In this document: piece by piece, positions 24,253 to 34,775 of the stretch
Position numbering within the stretch: the stretch's first letter is position 1
Layout of the letters: every line of letters starts with the position of its first letter
Assembly: GCF_001028705.1 (NCBI RefSeq)
Contig: NZ_CP011770.1
Location: 1,553,501-1,617,500 of the forward strand
Length of the DNA: 64,000 bases
From: Croceicoccus naphthovorans
GTDB lineage: Bacteria > Pseudomonadota > Alphaproteobacteria > Sphingomonadales > Sphingomonadaceae
Direction: 5' to 3'
The notes under the pieces: generated by a model
The model's database searches: none
Seen by the model: the letters and a program-made list of their open reading frames with translations, nothing else
Told to the model about the DNA's origin: nothing
Position numbers and translations under genes: made by a program

Positions 24253-24920
24253 TGGCCGACCGTTACATCTATCCCGACAGCCCCGAACTGCGCGAGCGTT
24301 GGGGCAAGTTCGCCTTTACCACCGCGTGGGAAGACAAGGCGAAGGCCGCGATCGCGCGCTATCCCGAAGGGCGGCAGAAGTCGGCCGTCATGGCGCTGCT
24401 CGATTTCGCGCAGCGGCAGGTGGGCGAAGAGACCGAGACGCAGGGCTGGCTGCCGATTCCGGTGATGGAATATGTCGCCGCCTATCTTGGCATGCCGATC
24501 ATCCGCGTGGTCGAGGTTGCGACGTTCTACACGATGTACAACCTTGTTCCCGTGGGCAAATTCCACGTGCAGGTCTGCGGCACGACCCCGTGCTGGCTGC
24601 GCGGTTCGGATGCGGTCATGGAGTCCTGCAAGAAGCGCGGGATGAAGAAGGGCCATACGACCGAGGACGGTCTGTGGACGCTGACCGAGGTGGAGTGCAT
24701 GGGCAATTGCGCCAGCGCCCCGATGGTGCAGATAAACGATGACAACTACGAAGACCTGACCGGCGAACGCATGGACGCTGTGCTGGATGCGCTGGCCGCT
24801 GGCGAAACGCCCAAGGCCGGAACGCAGGAGCCGGGTCGTCACACCGTCGAGCCCGTCGGCGGGCCGACCACGCTGACCAAGATGGTCGATGCCAACCACG
24901 ATTACCGGAGCGACTGGTAA
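24252..24920 (+). CDS. nuoE: NADH-quinone oxidoreductase subunit E
   Basis: A 222-residue 24-kDa subunit carrying the off-path [2Fe-2S] cluster N1a. Ligands are the Cys pair in CGTTPC (about residues 109-114) and the pair in CMGNC (about 149-153). E. coli NuoE is 166 residues; this one has ~45 extra C-terminal residues (GTQEPGRHTVEPVGGP), a polar extension common in alphaproteobacteria. TAATG overlap with the preceding gene; another TAATG couples it to the next small gene. Confidence 0.96.
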   Translation: MADRYIYPDSPELRERWGKFAFTTAWEDKAKAAIARYPEGRQKSAVMALLDFAQRQVGEETETQGWLPIPVMEYVAAYLGMPIIRVVEVATFYTMYNLVPVGKFHVQVCGTTPCWLRGSDAVMESCKKRGMKKGHTTEDGLWTLTEVECMGNCASAPMVQINDDNYEDLTGERMDAVLDALAAGETPKAGTQEPGRHTVEPVGGPTTLTKMVDANHDYRSDW

Positions 24921-25084
24921 TGAACGTGACCGGCCAGAACTTCGTTCTTGCGGGCACGCTGTTCGTGGTGGCGGCGCTTGCCGTCTACTTCGTCGGCCCG
25001 GGCGGGGTGATGGGCGCGATGCTGCTCGCCGTAGGGATCGCCTTTCTGGCGTTCGGCCTGGTAAAGCGCAAGGATGCCGAGTGA
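24920..25084 (+). CDS. 54-residue two-helix membrane protein (nuoE-nuoF interval, first)
   Basis: Starts at an ATG sharing one base with the nuoE stop and ends TGATG into the next small gene. The sequence begins MNVTGQNFVLAGTLF and has two helices (residues 8-26, 30-48) followed by a KRKDAE tail. No known family. The one-base overlaps on both sides are the main evidence that it is real. Confidence 0.66.
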   Translation: MNVTGQNFVLAGTLFVVAALAVYFVGPGGVMGAMLLAVGIAFLAFGLVKRKDAE

Positions 25085-25224
25085 TGGACTCGCTTGTCGT
25101 AATCATCGTCGCGCTCTTGGCGATCTTCGTCGCCTGGAAAGTGCTGAAGGGCATCGTCAAGACGGTCGCGCTCGTCGTGATCCTCGTCGCGGCGGCGATC
25201 TTCGTGTTCGGGGGGATGGCATGA
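25084..25224 (+). CDS. 46-residue membrane protein (nuoE-nuoF interval, second)
   Basis: Begins MDSLVVIIVALLAIF and is almost entirely hydrophobic, with two helices separated by a short KVLKGIVK basic turn. Starts in TGATG with the preceding gene and ends ATGA in the next. Too short for any profile; unknown function. Confidence 0.62.
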   Translation: MDSLVVIIVALLAIFVAWKVLKGIVKTVALVVILVAAAIFVFGGMA

Positions 25225-25418
25225 ACCTGATTGCCCTTCGCAAAGCCTCGCGCCTGTCACTCGCGGTGGGTAGCGTCGCGATCATTGCGGGCGCGCTCAT
25301 GATGTATTTCGATTGGGTCGATCTTGGCGACGGGGTGATGATCACCGGGCTCGCCATGCTGATTATCGGCGCACTCGCCCTGTCAAAGACTCCTACAGGA
25401 GACAAGGATGCTGGCTGA
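25221..25418 (+). CDS. 65-residue membrane protein (nuoE-nuoF interval, third)
   Basis: Begins [18 protein letters not shown] and has two helices (about residues 12-30 and 38-55) and a polar tail TPTGDKDAG. It overlaps the preceding gene by ATGA and overlaps the start of nuoF by 11 nt; the tail codons include an AGGAGACAAGG stretch that is the nuoF ribosome site. Unknown function. Confidence 0.66.
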   Translation: MNLIALRKASRLSLAVGSVAIIAGALMMYFDWVDLGDGVMITGLAMLIIGALALSKTPTGDKDAG

Positions 25419-26697
25419 TAAGGACCGCATCTTCACCAACGTTTACGGGTATCAATCGTGGCGGTTAGACGCCGCGCGGGCCCGTGGCGATTGGGACAAT
25501 ACGAAGGACATTCTGGCCAAGGGTCAGGATGCGATTATTGACGAGATCAAGGCGTCGGGCTTGCGCGGTCGTGGCGGTGCGGGCTTCCCCACCGGCATGA
25601 AGTGGTCGTTCATGCCCAAGGAATCGAAAGACGGTCGTCCCAGCTTCCTCGTCATCAACGCCGATGAATCCGAACCGGGCTCGTGCAAGGATCGTGAGAT
25701 TATCCGGCACGATCCGCACAAGCTGATCGAGGGTGCGCTGGTCGCGGGCTTCGCGATGCGGGCGCGGGCGGCCTATATCTACATTCGTGGCGAGTATATC
25801 CGCGAGGCGGAGACGATGTTCGCTGCCGTGCAGGAGGCGTACGACGCCGGCCTGATCGGCAAGAACGCCTGCGGTTCGGGCTATGACTTCGACGTTTTCG
25901 TCCATCGCGGTGCGGGCGCCTATATCTGCGGCGAGGAAACCGCGATGATCGAGAGCCTTGAGGGCAAGAAGGGCCAGCCGCGCCTCAAGCCCCCCTTCCC
26001 GGCGGGCGCGGGCCTCTATGGCTGCCCCACCACGGTCAACAACGTCGAATCGATCGCGGTTGCGCCGACGATCATGCGGCGCGGGTCGACGTGGTTCTCC
26101 AGTTTTGGGCGAGAGAACAACAAGGGCACCAAGCTTTTCCAGATCAGCGGTCACGTCGAAAAGCCCTGCGTAGTCGAGGAAGCGATGAGCATTCCGTTCA
26201 GCGAGCTGATCGAAAAGCACTGCGGCGGCATTCGTGGCGGCAAGGACAACCTGCTGGCGGTGATCCCCGGCGGTTCTTCGGTTCCGCTGGTTCCGGCAGC
26301 CGAAATCTGGGACGCGCCGATGGACTTCGACGGTCTGAAGGCGGTTGGCTCGGGTCTTGGCACCGCGGCGGTCATCGTCATGGACAAGTCGACCGACATC
26401 GTGAAGGCGATCAGCCGGATCAGCTATTTCTACAAGCACGAAAGTTGCGGCCAGTGCACGCCATGCCGCGAAGGCACAGGGTGGATGTGGCGCATGATGG
26501 AACGCCTGCGCGTCGGCGACGCCAGCGTGGACGAGATCGACATGCTGCAGCAGGTGACCAAGCAGGTGGAAGGCCACACGATCTGCGCGTTGGGCGACGC
26601 CGCCGCGTGGCCGATCCAGGGCCTGATCAAGCACTTCCGCCCCGAACTGGAACGCCGCATTCAAGAGGCCGGTAACATGGCGGAGGCCGCCGAATAA
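25408..26697 (+). CDS. nuoF: NADH-quinone oxidoreductase subunit F
   Basis: A 429-residue 51-kDa subunit that binds NADH and FMN and carries [4Fe-4S] cluster N3. The flavin/NADH loops are [15 protein letters not shown] and the AYIYIRGEY region; the cluster ligands are [14 protein letters not shown] with a fourth Cys in [10 protein letters not shown]. Length is normal. A strong AGGAG lies upstream, inside the preceding small gene. Its stop overlaps nuoG by one base (TAATG). Confidence 0.98.
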   Translation: MLADKDRIFTNVYGYQSWRLDAARARGDWDNTKDILAKGQDAIIDEIKASGLRGRGGAGFPTGMKWSFMPKESKDGRPSFLVINADESEPGSCKDREIIRHDPHKLIEGALVAGFAMRARAAYIYIRGEYIREAETMFAAVQEAYDAGLIGKNACGSGYDFDVFVHRGAGAYICGEETAMIESLEGKKGQPRLKPPFPAGAGLYGCPTTVNNVESIAVAPTIMRRGSTWFSSFGRENNKGTKLFQISGHVEKPCVVEEAMSIPFSELIEKHCGGIRGGKDNLLAVIPGGSSVPLVPAAEIWDAPMDFDGLKAVGSGLGTAAVIVMDKSTDIVKAISRISYFYKHESCGQCTPCREGTGWMWRMMERLRVGDASVDEIDMLQQVTKQVEGHTICALGDAAAWPIQGLIKHFRPELERRIQEAGNMAEAAE

Positions 26698-28718
26698 TGC
26701 CGACAGTCAAGGTAGACGGACAGGACATCGAAGTCCCCGCAGGCGCAACCGTGCTGCAGGCTTGTGAGCTTGCCGGCAAGGAAATCCCGCGCTTCTGCTA
26801 TCATGAGCGGCTGTCAATCGCCGGCAACTGCCGCATGTGCCTTGTCGAGGTGAAGCCGGGACCGCCCAAGCCGCAGGCGTCGTGCGCATTGCCGGCCACC
26901 GAGGGGCAGGAAATTCGCACCGACAGCGAGATGGTAAAGAAGGCGCGCGAAGGGGTGATGGAGTTCCTGCTCATCAACCACCCGCTCGATTGCCCGATCT
27001 GCGATCAGGGCGGCGAATGCGACCTTCAGGACCAGTCGATGGCCTATGGCCGCGGCGCGACGCGCTATGACGAGAACAAGCGCGCGGTCACCGAAAAGAA
27101 CATGGGCCCGCTCATCAAGACGACGATGACGCGCTGCATCCACTGCACCCGCTGCGTCCGTTTCTCGGAAGAGATCGCGGGCGTGGATGAGATCGGCGCG
27201 CTTTATCGCGGCGAAAACATGCAGATCACGACCTACCTCGAACACGCGGCCAAGCATGAGCTTTCGGCCAACGTGATCGACCTGTGCCCGGTGGGTGCGC
27301 TGACCAGTCGTCCCTATGCGTTCGAAGCGCGTCCGTGGGAACTGAAGAAGACGCTCGGCATCGACGTGATGGACGCGATGGGCGCGAACATCCGGATCGA
27401 CAGCCGTGGCCGCGAAGTGCTGCGCGCGCTTCCGCGCGTGAACGATGACGTCAACGAGGAATGGCTGAGCGACAAGAGCCGCTATGCGGTCGATGGACTG
27501 ACGCGTCGCCGTCTCGACAAGGTTTTCGTGCGCAAGGCTGGCAAGCTGCAACCCGCGACTTGGGACGACGCGTTCAAGAAGATCAAGGCCGCCAAGCCGG
27601 GCAAGGATATTGCCGCGGTATACGGCGACCTGCTTGATTGCGAGACGATGTTCGCGGCCAAGGCGCTGCTCGGCGCGATGGGGTCGACCCTGATCGAAGG
27701 GCGCCAGACCGGGCTGACTTACGCGACGGACAGCCTTGCAGCGGTCAATTTCAACACCACGCTGGCGGGGATCGAGAATGCCGACGCGATCCTGATCGTC
27801 GGCAGCCAGATCCGGCACGAGGCACCGCTGCTCAACGTGCGGCTGCGCAAGGCGGTCAAGCGCGGGGCGAAGGTGTTTATCGTCGGGCCGGAGTGGGAAA
27901 CGACCTATCCGGCGACATTCCTCGGCAACGACCTCGCTGTGTTGAATAGCTTGTCTCCCGACGTCACCGACGCGATGACCAATGCCGAACGTCCGGCGAT
28001 CATCCTTGGCGGTGCGGCGTTAGGCCGTGGCGCGCTGGGGAAGGCGTTGGCGCTGGCCAAGGAATGGAACGTCGTTCGCGCCCTTGAGGATGGGACGGCC
28101 TGGAACGGGTTCAACTCGCTCCACTTCTCGGCCTCGCGCATGGGCGGGTTGATGCTCGGCCTCGCACAAAAGAATGGCATGGCCGACATCGTTGCCGCCA
28201 ATCCGAAGCTTCTGCTGGCGCTGGGGGCGGACGAGGTGGACTTCACCAAGTTCCCCGATGCGCTGAAGGTCTTTATTGGCCACCATGGCGACAAGGGCGC
28301 ACATGCGGCGGATATTATTCTGCCCGCCGCAGCCTATACCGAAAAGGCTGGCACCTACGTCAATGTCGAAGGCCGCGTGCAGCGGTCCGAGAAGGCGGTG
28401 TTCGCCCCGGGCGACGCGCGTGAGGATTGGACTATCCTGCGTGCGCTGGCCGATGCGCTGGGCGTTTCGGTCGGATTCGACAGCTTCGATCAGCTTCGCG
28501 CCGCCATGTTTGCCGATACGCCTGCACTCGCGACCGAAGGGCTGGCCGATTTCGGCACCGCGCTTCCGGCCGGTGGTGGCGAGGCTTCGGGCGTGATTAC
28601 TGGCTATCCGGTGGCCGACTTCTACCTGACCAACGCGATCTGCCGGGCCAGCCCGACGATGCAGCGCTGCTCGGCTGAACTGCTCCACGGCGAGACACTC
28701 GCGGAGGCTGCGGAATGA
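26697..28718 (+). CDS. nuoG: NADH-quinone oxidoreductase subunit G
   Basis: A 673-residue 75-kDa subunit. The N-terminus is a [2Fe-2S] ferredoxin domain (ligands in [15 protein letters not shown]). Next comes the His-Cys motif region ([18 protein letters not shown]) and a [4Fe-4S] motif [11 protein letters not shown] molybdopterin-oxidoreductase-like domain follows that has lost metal-cofactor function, as in the family. Length matches alphaproteobacterial NuoG rather than the longer E. coli form. Overlaps nuoH by ATGA. Confidence 0.97.
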   Translation: MPTVKVDGQDIEVPAGATVLQACELAGKEIPRFCYHERLSIAGNCRMCLVEVKPGPPKPQASCALPATEGQEIRTDSEMVKKAREGVMEFLLINHPLDCPICDQGGECDLQDQSMAYGRGATRYDENKRAVTEKNMGPLIKTTMTRCIHCTRCVRFSEEIAGVDEIGALYRGENMQITTYLEHAAKHELSANVIDLCPVGALTSRPYAFEARPWELKKTLGIDVMDAMGANIRIDSRGREVLRALPRVNDDVNEEWLSDKSRYAVDGLTRRRLDKVFVRKAGKLQPATWDDAFKKIKAAKPGKDIAAVYGDLLDCETMFAAKALLGAMGSTLIEGRQTGLTYATDSLAAVNFNTTLAGIENADAILIVGSQIRHEAPLLNVRLRKAVKRGAKVFIVGPEWETTYPATFLGNDLAVLNSLSPDVTDAMTNAERPAIILGGAALGRGALGKALALAKEWNVVRALEDGTAWNGFNSLHFSASRMGGLMLGLAQKNGMADIVAANPKLLLALGADEVDFTKFPDALKVFIGHHGDKGAHAADIILPAAAYTEKAGTYVNVEGRVQRSEKAVFAPGDAREDWTILRALADALGVSVGFDSFDQLRAAMFADTPALATEGLADFGTALPAGGGEASGVITGYPVADFYLTNAICRASPTMQRCSAELLHGETLAEAAE

Positions 28719-29782
28719 CTGCTTTCTTCCAATCGCTCGGCATGACTTACGAGTGGGCGTGGTTCATTGCCACGATCTGCGGGATCCTGCTGATCGCGCT
28801 ACCGCTCATGCTGTCGGTCGCGATGATCATCTATGTCGACCGCAAGGTCTGGGCTGCGATCAATCTGCGGCGCGGTCCCAACGTGGTCGGCCCGTTCGGC
28901 CTGCTGCAAAGCTTTGCCGACGGGCTGAAGGTCTTCCTGCAGGAAACCATCATCCCGTCCGCCGCGAACAAGGGCATCTTCATCCTTGCCCCGATCGTGA
29001 CCTTCACCGTGGCACTGGGCGCATGGGCGGTGATCCCGTTCGATGCGGGCGTGGTGCTGGCGGACATCAACGTCGGGCTGCTCTACATTCTCGCGATCAG
29101 TTCGCTGTCCGTTTACGGCGTGGTGATGGCGGGTTGGGCTTCGAACTCAAAGTACCCGTTCTTCTCAGCGATGCGTGCGTCGGCACAGATGATCAGCTAT
29201 GAAGTCTCCATCGGCTTTATCCTGATCTGCGTCGTGCTGTGGGCGGGCACGTTCAACCTGACGGAGATCGTGAACGCTCAGCGCGGGCATGGGTTCGGGC
29301 TGATCAACGGTTACTTCTTCAATCTTCTGCTGTTCCCCATGTGGGTGATGTTCTTCATCTCTTCTCTGGCGGAAACGCAGCGCGTGCCGTTCGACCTGAC
29401 CGAGGCGGAATCGGAACTCGTCGCCGGTTACCAGACAGAATATTCGTCGATGAGCTTCGCGCTGTTCTGGCTGGGTGAATACGCCAACATCCTGCTGATG
29501 TGCTCGCTCAACACGATCCTGTTCTTCGGTGGCTGGTTGCCGCCGATCGACTGGGCGCCGCTGTACTATGTGCCGGGAATCATCTGGTTCCTGCTCAAGA
29601 CGTTCTTCTTCTTCTTCATGTTCAGCTGGGTCATGGCGACGGTGCCGCGTTACCGTTACGACCAGCTGATGCGGCTTGGCTGGAAGGTCTTCCTGCCGAT
29701 CTCGCTGTTCTTCGTGTTCCTGATTTCGGGGTATCTCATGGCCACCGGTCACTTTACCGGCCCGGTTGGAGGTGCGGCATGA
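28715..29782 (+). CDS. nuoH: NADH-quinone oxidoreductase subunit H
   Basis: A 355-residue membrane subunit (eight helices) joining the membrane arm to the quinone site. Family blocks include ERK-like [35 protein letters not shown] and the acidic loop [20 protein letters not shown]. Length is somewhat above the E. coli protein (325), due to termini. Overlaps nuoG and nuoI by four bases each. Confidence 0.97.
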   Translation: MTAFFQSLGMTYEWAWFIATICGILLIALPLMLSVAMIIYVDRKVWAAINLRRGPNVVGPFGLLQSFADGLKVFLQETIIPSAANKGIFILAPIVTFTVALGAWAVIPFDAGVVLADINVGLLYILAISSLSVYGVVMAGWASNSKYPFFSAMRASAQMISYEVSIGFILICVVLWAGTFNLTEIVNAQRGHGFGLINGYFFNLLLFPMWVMFFISSLAETQRVPFDLTEAESELVAGYQTEYSSMSFALFWLGEYANILLMCSLNTILFFGGWLPPIDWAPLYYVPGIIWFLLKTFFFFFMFSWVMATVPRYRYDQLMRLGWKVFLPISLFFVFLISGYLMATGHFTGPVGGAA

Positions 29783-30264
29783 CCGCCCTGCAACTCATCA
29801 AGTCGTACACCCTGTGGGAATTCGTGAAGGCCCACTGGCTGACGCTGAAGTACTTCTTCAAGCCCAAGGCGACGATCAACTACCCCTTCGAAAAGAACCC
29901 GCTGTCGCCACGTTTCCGTGGCGAACACGCGCTGCGTCGTTATCCCAACGGGGAAGAACGCTGCATCGCGTGCAAGCTGTGCGAGGCGGTGTGCCCGGCG
30001 CAGGCGATCACGATCGAGGCCGAACCGCGCGAAGACGGCAGCCGCCGCACCACACGCTACGACATTGACATGACGAAGTGCATCTACTGCGGTTTCTGTC
30101 AGGAAGCATGCCCGGTCGATGCCGTGGTCGAGGGGCCGAACTTCGAATACGCGACCGAAACGCGTGAGGAATTGCTCTACGACAAGGCGAAACTGCTGGC
30201 CAACGGGGACAAGTGGGAGCGTGCGATCGCCGCGAACCTTGAAGCCGATGCGCCCTATCGCTAG
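29779..30264 (+). CDS. nuoI: NADH-quinone oxidoreductase subunit I
   Basis: A 161-residue ferredoxin-like subunit carrying [4Fe-4S] clusters N6a and N6b. Two full motifs are visible: [12 protein letters not shown] and [15 protein letters not shown]. The N-terminal amphipathic helices ([17 protein letters not shown]) dock it on the membrane arm. ATGA overlap with nuoH; 24 nt to nuoJ. Confidence 0.98.
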   Translation: MTALQLIKSYTLWEFVKAHWLTLKYFFKPKATINYPFEKNPLSPRFRGEHALRRYPNGEERCIACKLCEAVCPAQAITIEAEPREDGSRRTTRYDIDMTKCIYCGFCQEACPVDAVVEGPNFEYATETREELLYDKAKLLANGDKWERAIAANLEADAPYR

Positions 30265-30288
30265 GGGCCGCGCGCAGGGACATTATTC

Positions 30289-30906
30289 ATGATCCACGTT
30301 TTAGCCTTTTACCTCTTCGCGGCCATCCTGATCGCTAGCGCCGTGCTGGTGATCATGAGCCGTAATCCCGTGCACTCCGTGCTGTGGCTGATCCTTGCGT
30401 TTTTCAACGCGGCGGGGCTCATGGTGCTCGTCGGTGCGGAATTCATCGCGATGCTTTTGGTCATCGTCTACGTCGGGGCGGTCGCCGTGCTGTTCCTGTT
30501 CGTGGTCATGATGCTCGACATCGACTTTGCCGAACTGCGCGCCGGGTTCATGAAGAACTTTCCGCTGGGTATGCTGCTGGCCGTCGTGTTGCTGGCGGAA
30601 CTGGTGCTGGGACTTGGTGCCTATCGCAGCGGCACGCTGGAACTGGGCGTGGCCGACGGTACGGCCGCGACGATCGCGGGCCGCTCCAATATCGAGAGTA
30701 TCGGTGGGCTGCTCTACGGCGAATATCTGTTCCTGTTCGAGGCGGCGGGCCTGATCCTGCTGGTCGCAATGGTCGGCGCCATCGTGCTGACCCATCGCGA
30801 ACGCGCGGGAACGCGTGGGCAGAACGTGCGGCGGCAGGTCTATCGCCGTCCTGAGGATGCGACGGTCAATGTCCGTCCCGAAGTCGGAAAGGGCGTATCG
30901 CTGTGA
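30289..30906 (+). CDS. nuoJ: NADH-quinone oxidoreductase subunit J
   Basis: A 205-residue membrane subunit with five helices. The conserved third-helix region [20 protein letters not shown] (the part that contains the pi-bulge in solved complex I structures) is clear. A polar C-terminal tail ([10 protein letters not shown]) follows the last helix. Four-base overlap with nuoK (GTGA). Confidence 0.96.
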   Translation: MIHVLAFYLFAAILIASAVLVIMSRNPVHSVLWLILAFFNAAGLMVLVGAEFIAMLLVIVYVGAVAVLFLFVVMMLDIDFAELRAGFMKNFPLGMLLAVVLLAELVLGLGAYRSGTLELGVADGTAATIAGRSNIESIGGLLYGEYLFLFEAAGLILLVAMVGAIVLTHRERAGTRGQNVRRQVYRRPEDATVNVRPEVGKGVSL

Positions 30907-31208
30907 TCGGTGTCGAACATTATATCGTCGTCAGCTCGATGCTTTTCGTGCTGGGCGTGCTGGGCATCTTCCTCAACCGCAAGAACGTCATCGTGATCCT
31001 GATGGCGATCGAGCTGATCCTGCTGGCGGTGAACATAAACCTCGTCGCGTTCAGCGCCTTTCTGGGCGACTTGACCGGGCAGATTTTCGCGATGTTCGTC
31101 CTGACCGTCGCGGCGGGCGAGGCGGCCATCGGGCTTGCCATTCTCGTCATCTACTTCCGCGGCCGCGGTACGATCGCGGTCGACGACATCCACCGGATGC
31201 GGGGATAA
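30903..31208 (+). CDS. nuoK: NADH-quinone oxidoreductase subunit K
   Basis: A 101-residue three-helix antiporter-like subunit starting at GTG ([15 protein letters not shown]). The buried glutamates of the proton path are in [17 protein letters not shown] and [13 protein letters not shown]. Length is normal (E. coli 100). Confidence 0.97.
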   Translation: MIGVEHYIVVSSMLFVLGVLGIFLNRKNVIVILMAIELILLAVNINLVAFSAFLGDLTGQIFAMFVLTVAAGEAAIGLAILVIYFRGRGTIAVDDIHRMRG

Positions 31209-31211
31209 CGC

Positions 31212-33212
31212 GTGATCCAGATCATCGTCTTCGGGCCGCTGCTGGCGGCAATCCTCGCAGGGTTTGCGAACAAGAGCTTCGGCACCGTCTTTCCAAAGGC
31301 GATAACGACCGGCGCGCTGTTCCTGTCGTGCGCGCTGTCCTGGCCGATCTTCCTCGGCTTTATGACAGGTTCGGCAGAGCCGGGCGTGACCAACGTGCTG
31401 ATGTGGGTGCAATCGGGCGCAATGACGTTCGACTGGTCGCTGCGCGTGGACACGCTGACAGCGGTGATGCTGGTGGTGATCACCAGCGTCTCGGCGCTCG
31501 TCCACCTTTATTCGTGGGGATACATGGACGAGGATCCGGATCAGCCGCGTTTCTTCGCCTATCTGTCGCTGTTCACCTTCGCGATGCTGATGCTGGTCAC
31601 GGCGGACAACCTCGTCCAGATGTTCTTCGGTTGGGAAGGGGTGGGCCTTGCGTCGTACCTGCTGATCGGGTTCTGGTTTAAGAAGCCCAGCGCCAATGCC
31701 GCCGCGATCAAGGCCTTCGTGGTCAACCGCGTCGGAGACCTTGGCTTCATGCTGGGCATCTTCGGCGTGTTTCTGGTGTTCCAGACGACGTCGATCCCCG
31801 AAATCCTCGACCGCGCGCCCGAAATGGCGGGCTCGAGCATTGGCTTCCTCGGCATGCGTCTCGATACGATGACGGTGCTCTGCATCCTGCTGTTCATCGG
31901 CGCGATGGGTAAGTCCGCCCAGCTTGGTCTGCACACGTGGCTGCCCGATGCGATGGAAGGCCCGACCCCGGTTTCCGCGCTGATCCACGCGGCGACGATG
32001 GTTACCGCGGGTGTGTTCATGGTCTGCCGCCTCTCGCCGCTCTTCGAGACGAGCGCGGCGGCCCTGACGTTCGTGACGTTCATCGGCGCGGCGACCTGTT
32101 TCTTCGCAGCGACCGTTGGCACTACGCAGACCGACATCAAGCGCGTGATCGCCTATTCGACCTGTTCGCAGCTGGGCTACATGTTCTTTGCTGCGGGTGT
32201 CGGCGCCTATGGCGCGGCGATGTTCCACTTGTTCACGCACGCGTTCTTCAAGGCGCTACTGTTCCTTGGCGCGGGCTCGGTCATTCACTCGATGCACCAC
32301 GAACAGGACATGCGCTATTACGGGGGCTTGCGTAAGCATATCCCGATCACCTTCTGGGCGATGATGGCGGGCACACTGGCGATTACCGGTGTCGGGATCT
32401 GGTTCCTGCATATCGGCTTTGCGGGCTTCTACTCGAAGGACGCCATCCTTGAGAGCGCATTCGCCAGCGGGACCGAGATGGGGCAGTTCGCTTTCGTCAT
32501 GGGTATCGTCGCGGCGCTGCTGACCAGCTTCTATTCGTGGCGCCTGATGTTCCTGACGTTCTGGGGCAAGCCGCGCTGGATCGAGAGCGAGCATATCCAG
32601 CATACCGTCCACAAAACCCCGGAAGAGGCGGGCGCGGACACCACCGGCGGTTATCATCCGCACGAAAGCCCGTGGGTCATGCTGATTCCGCTCGTCGTGC
32701 TTTCGCTCGGCGCCGTTTTCGCCGGTGCAGTCTGGAGCCACTCCTTCCTCGACAGTGCGGAATTCTGGAGCGGTTCGATCTTCTATAACGAGCACCTGAT
32801 CCACGCGATGCATAACGTACCCACATGGGTGAAAATTGCGCCGGGTGCGGTGATGTTGGTCGGCCTTGTCATCGCATGGAACAACTACATCCGCGATCCT
32901 GCCGCTGCGGGCCGGTTCGTGGGGATGTTCGGGGGCGTCTACACGTTCCTCAAAAACAAGTGGTATTTCGACGAGCTCTACAACGCGATCTTTGTGAAGC
33001 CGGCCTTCTGGTTAGGTCGCAAGTTCTGGAAGTGGGGCGATGTCGGCACGATCGACCGGTTCGGGCCGGACGGTGCCGCATGGGTCGTCGCGCAGGGGTC
33101 TCGCTATGCGCAGAAGGTGCAGACCGGTTATCTCTACAGTTACGCGCTGGTCATGCTGCTCGGGCTTGTCGCCGCGATCAGCTGGGTCTTGGCCCACGGA
33201 CTCGGACATTAA
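31212..33212 (+). CDS. nuoL: NADH-quinone oxidoreductase subunit L
   Basis: A 666-residue antiporter-like subunit at the distal end of the membrane arm, with about 16 helices. Diagnostic blocks are FFGWEGVGLASYLLIGFW (the Glu of TM5), KSAQLGLHTWLPDAMEGPTP (the Lys of TM7) and the HAFFKALLFLGAGSVIH helix (Lys of TM8). The long lateral helix and final helix are present. GTG start three bases after nuoK. Confidence 0.97.
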   Translation: MIQIIVFGPLLAAILAGFANKSFGTVFPKAITTGALFLSCALSWPIFLGFMTGSAEPGVTNVLMWVQSGAMTFDWSLRVDTLTAVMLVVITSVSALVHLYSWGYMDEDPDQPRFFAYLSLFTFAMLMLVTADNLVQMFFGWEGVGLASYLLIGFWFKKPSANAAAIKAFVVNRVGDLGFMLGIFGVFLVFQTTSIPEILDRAPEMAGSSIGFLGMRLDTMTVLCILLFIGAMGKSAQLGLHTWLPDAMEGPTPVSALIHAATMVTAGVFMVCRLSPLFETSAAALTFVTFIGAATCFFAATVGTTQTDIKRVIAYSTCSQLGYMFFAAGVGAYGAAMFHLFTHAFFKALLFLGAGSVIHSMHHEQDMRYYGGLRKHIPITFWAMMAGTLAITGVGIWFLHIGFAGFYSKDAILESAFASGTEMGQFAFVMGIVAALLTSFYSWRLMFLTFWGKPRWIESEHIQHTVHKTPEEAGADTTGGYHPHESPWVMLIPLVVLSLGAVFAGAVWSHSFLDSAEFWSGSIFYNEHLIHAMHNVPTWVKIAPGAVMLVGLVIAWNNYIRDPAAAGRFVGMFGGVYTFLKNKWYFDELYNAIFVKPAFWLGRKFWKWGDVGTIDRFGPDGAAWVVAQGSRYAQKVQTGYLYSYALVMLLGLVAAISWVLAHGLGH

Positions 33213-33230
33213 GGGACGGGCAACTACACA

Positions 33231-34775
33231 ATGGACTTCCCCATCCTTTCGCTGATGCTGCTGGTACCGCTGGTCGGTGCCGCCATCTGTTTCTTCGTCC
33301 CCGCACAGACTGCGCGGATGGTCGCGCTGGTCGCGACCCTGATCGATCTGGCGCTTGGCGTTGTGCTCTGGGCCAATTTCGACATCGGCGGCGCGCAGTG
33401 GCAGTTTGTCGAGCGGGCACCGGTCTTCGCGGGCTTCTCTTACGCGCTGGGCATCGACGGTATCGCGCTGATGCTGATCATGTTGTCGGTTTTCCTGATG
33501 CCGATCTGCATAGGCGCCAGTTGGCTCTCTGTCACAAAGCGCGTGGGCGAGTACATGGCCGCGTTCCTGCTGATGGAAACGCTGATGATTGGCGTTTTCG
33601 CTGCGCAGGATCTGTTCCTGTTCTACATCTTCTTCGAAGCTGGCCTCATCCCGATGTACCTGATCATCGGCATCTGGGGCGGCGACAACCGCATCTACGC
33701 CTCATACAAGTTCTTCCTCTACACCCTGATCGGCTCGGTCCTGATGCTGATCGCGATGTTCTGGATGGTGCGCGAGGCGGGAACGACCGACATCCCGACG
33801 CTGATGGCGACCGACTTCCCGGCGGGGGCGCAGAACTGGTTGTGGCTGGCGTTCTTTGCGAGTTTCGCGGTGAAGATGCCGATGTGGCCCGTCCACACGT
33901 GGCTTCCTGACGCGCACGTTCAGGCGCCTACTGCTGGTTCGGTCATCCTGGCGGGCGTGTTGCTGAAGATGGGCGGATATGGCTTCATCCGTTTCAGCCT
34001 GCCGATGTTTCCAGATGCTTCGGCGCATTTTGCATGGCTGGTGTTCGGCCTTTCGATGGTGGCGGTGGTCTACACCTCGCTCGTCGCGCTGGTTCAGCAC
34101 GATATGAAGAAGCTGATCGCCTATTCCTCGGTCGCGCACATGGCGATCGTCTGCATGGCGCTGTTCAGCTTCAACGTGCAGGGCCTCGAAGGCTCGATGA
34201 TCGTGATGCTCAGCCACGGGCTTGTTTCGGGTGCGCTGTTCCTTGCCGTTGGCGTGATCTACGACCGGCTGCACACGCGTGAGATCAGCCGTTATGGCGG
34301 GTTGTCGATCAACATGCCGCGCTATGCGCTGTTCTTCCTGCTGTTCACGATGGCCTCGATCGGCCTGCCGGGGACGAGCGGCTTCGTTGGCGAATTCCTG
34401 TCGCTGGCGGGTATCTACCAGATTTCCAGCTGGGTCGCGTTCATCGGCACGACCGGCATTATCCTTGGCGCTGCCTACATGCTTTATCTTTACCGCCGCG
34501 TGGCGTTTGGCGAACAGGTGAACGCCGATGCCGCTGCCATGCCCGACCTCGACAAGCGCGAATGGGCGATGATGCTGCCGCTGGCCGCCGCCGTGCTGTG
34601 GATGGGCGTTTACCCGGAAAGCTTCCTTGCGCCGATGCGCTCAGATATCGAGTGGCTTGACCAGAGGTTGGAAGCCGCTGCACCCGCTGGCGATGCGCAC
34701 TTGAGCGAGCCTAAGCCGGAGGCCGGAGCTGTGGAGCATGGCGAAGCCCACGCCGCAGAGGGGGAGGCACACTGA
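33231..34775 (+). CDS. nuoM: NADH-quinone oxidoreductase subunit M
   Basis: A 514-residue antiporter-like subunit with 14 helices. FFEAGLIPMYLIIGIWGG carries the TM5 Glu, FAVKMPMWPVHTWLPDAHV the TM7 Lys, and VQHDMKKLIAYSSVAHM the central region. A ~35-residue C-terminal tail rich in Glu, Ala and His (HLSEPKPEAGAVEHGEAHA) extends past the last helix. A GGGACGGG site precedes the ATG. Overlaps nuoN by one base (TGATG). Confidence 0.97.
   Translation: MDFPILSLMLLVPLVGAAICFFVPAQTARMVALVATLIDLALGVVLWANFDIGGAQWQFVERAPVFAGFSYALGIDGIALMLIMLSVFLMPICIGASWLSVTKRVGEYMAAFLLMETLMIGVFAAQDLFLFYIFFEAGLIPMYLIIGIWGGDNRIYASYKFFLYTLIGSVLMLIAMFWMVREAGTTDIPTLMATDFPAGAQNWLWLAFFASFAVKMPMWPVHTWLPDAHVQAPTAGSVILAGVLLKMGGYGFIRFSLPMFPDASAHFAWLVFGLSMVAVVYTSLVALVQHDMKKLIAYSSVAHMAIVCMALFSFNVQGLEGSMIVMLSHGLVSGALFLAVGVIYDRLHTREISRYGGLSINMPRYALFFLLFTMASIGLPGTSGFVGEFLSLAGIYQISSWVAFIGTTGIILGAAYMLYLYRRVAFGEQVNADAAAMPDLDKREWAMMLPLAAAVLWMGVYPESFLAPMRSDIEWLDQRLEAAAPAGDAHLSEPKPEAGAVEHGEAHAAEGEAH

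Noticed and set aside
30840..32240. Open frame of 466 codons opposite nuoJ-nuoL
   Set aside because: Antisense shadow; highly charged His/Asp/Arg-rich sequence typical of reversed membrane-gene codons in high-GC DNA.
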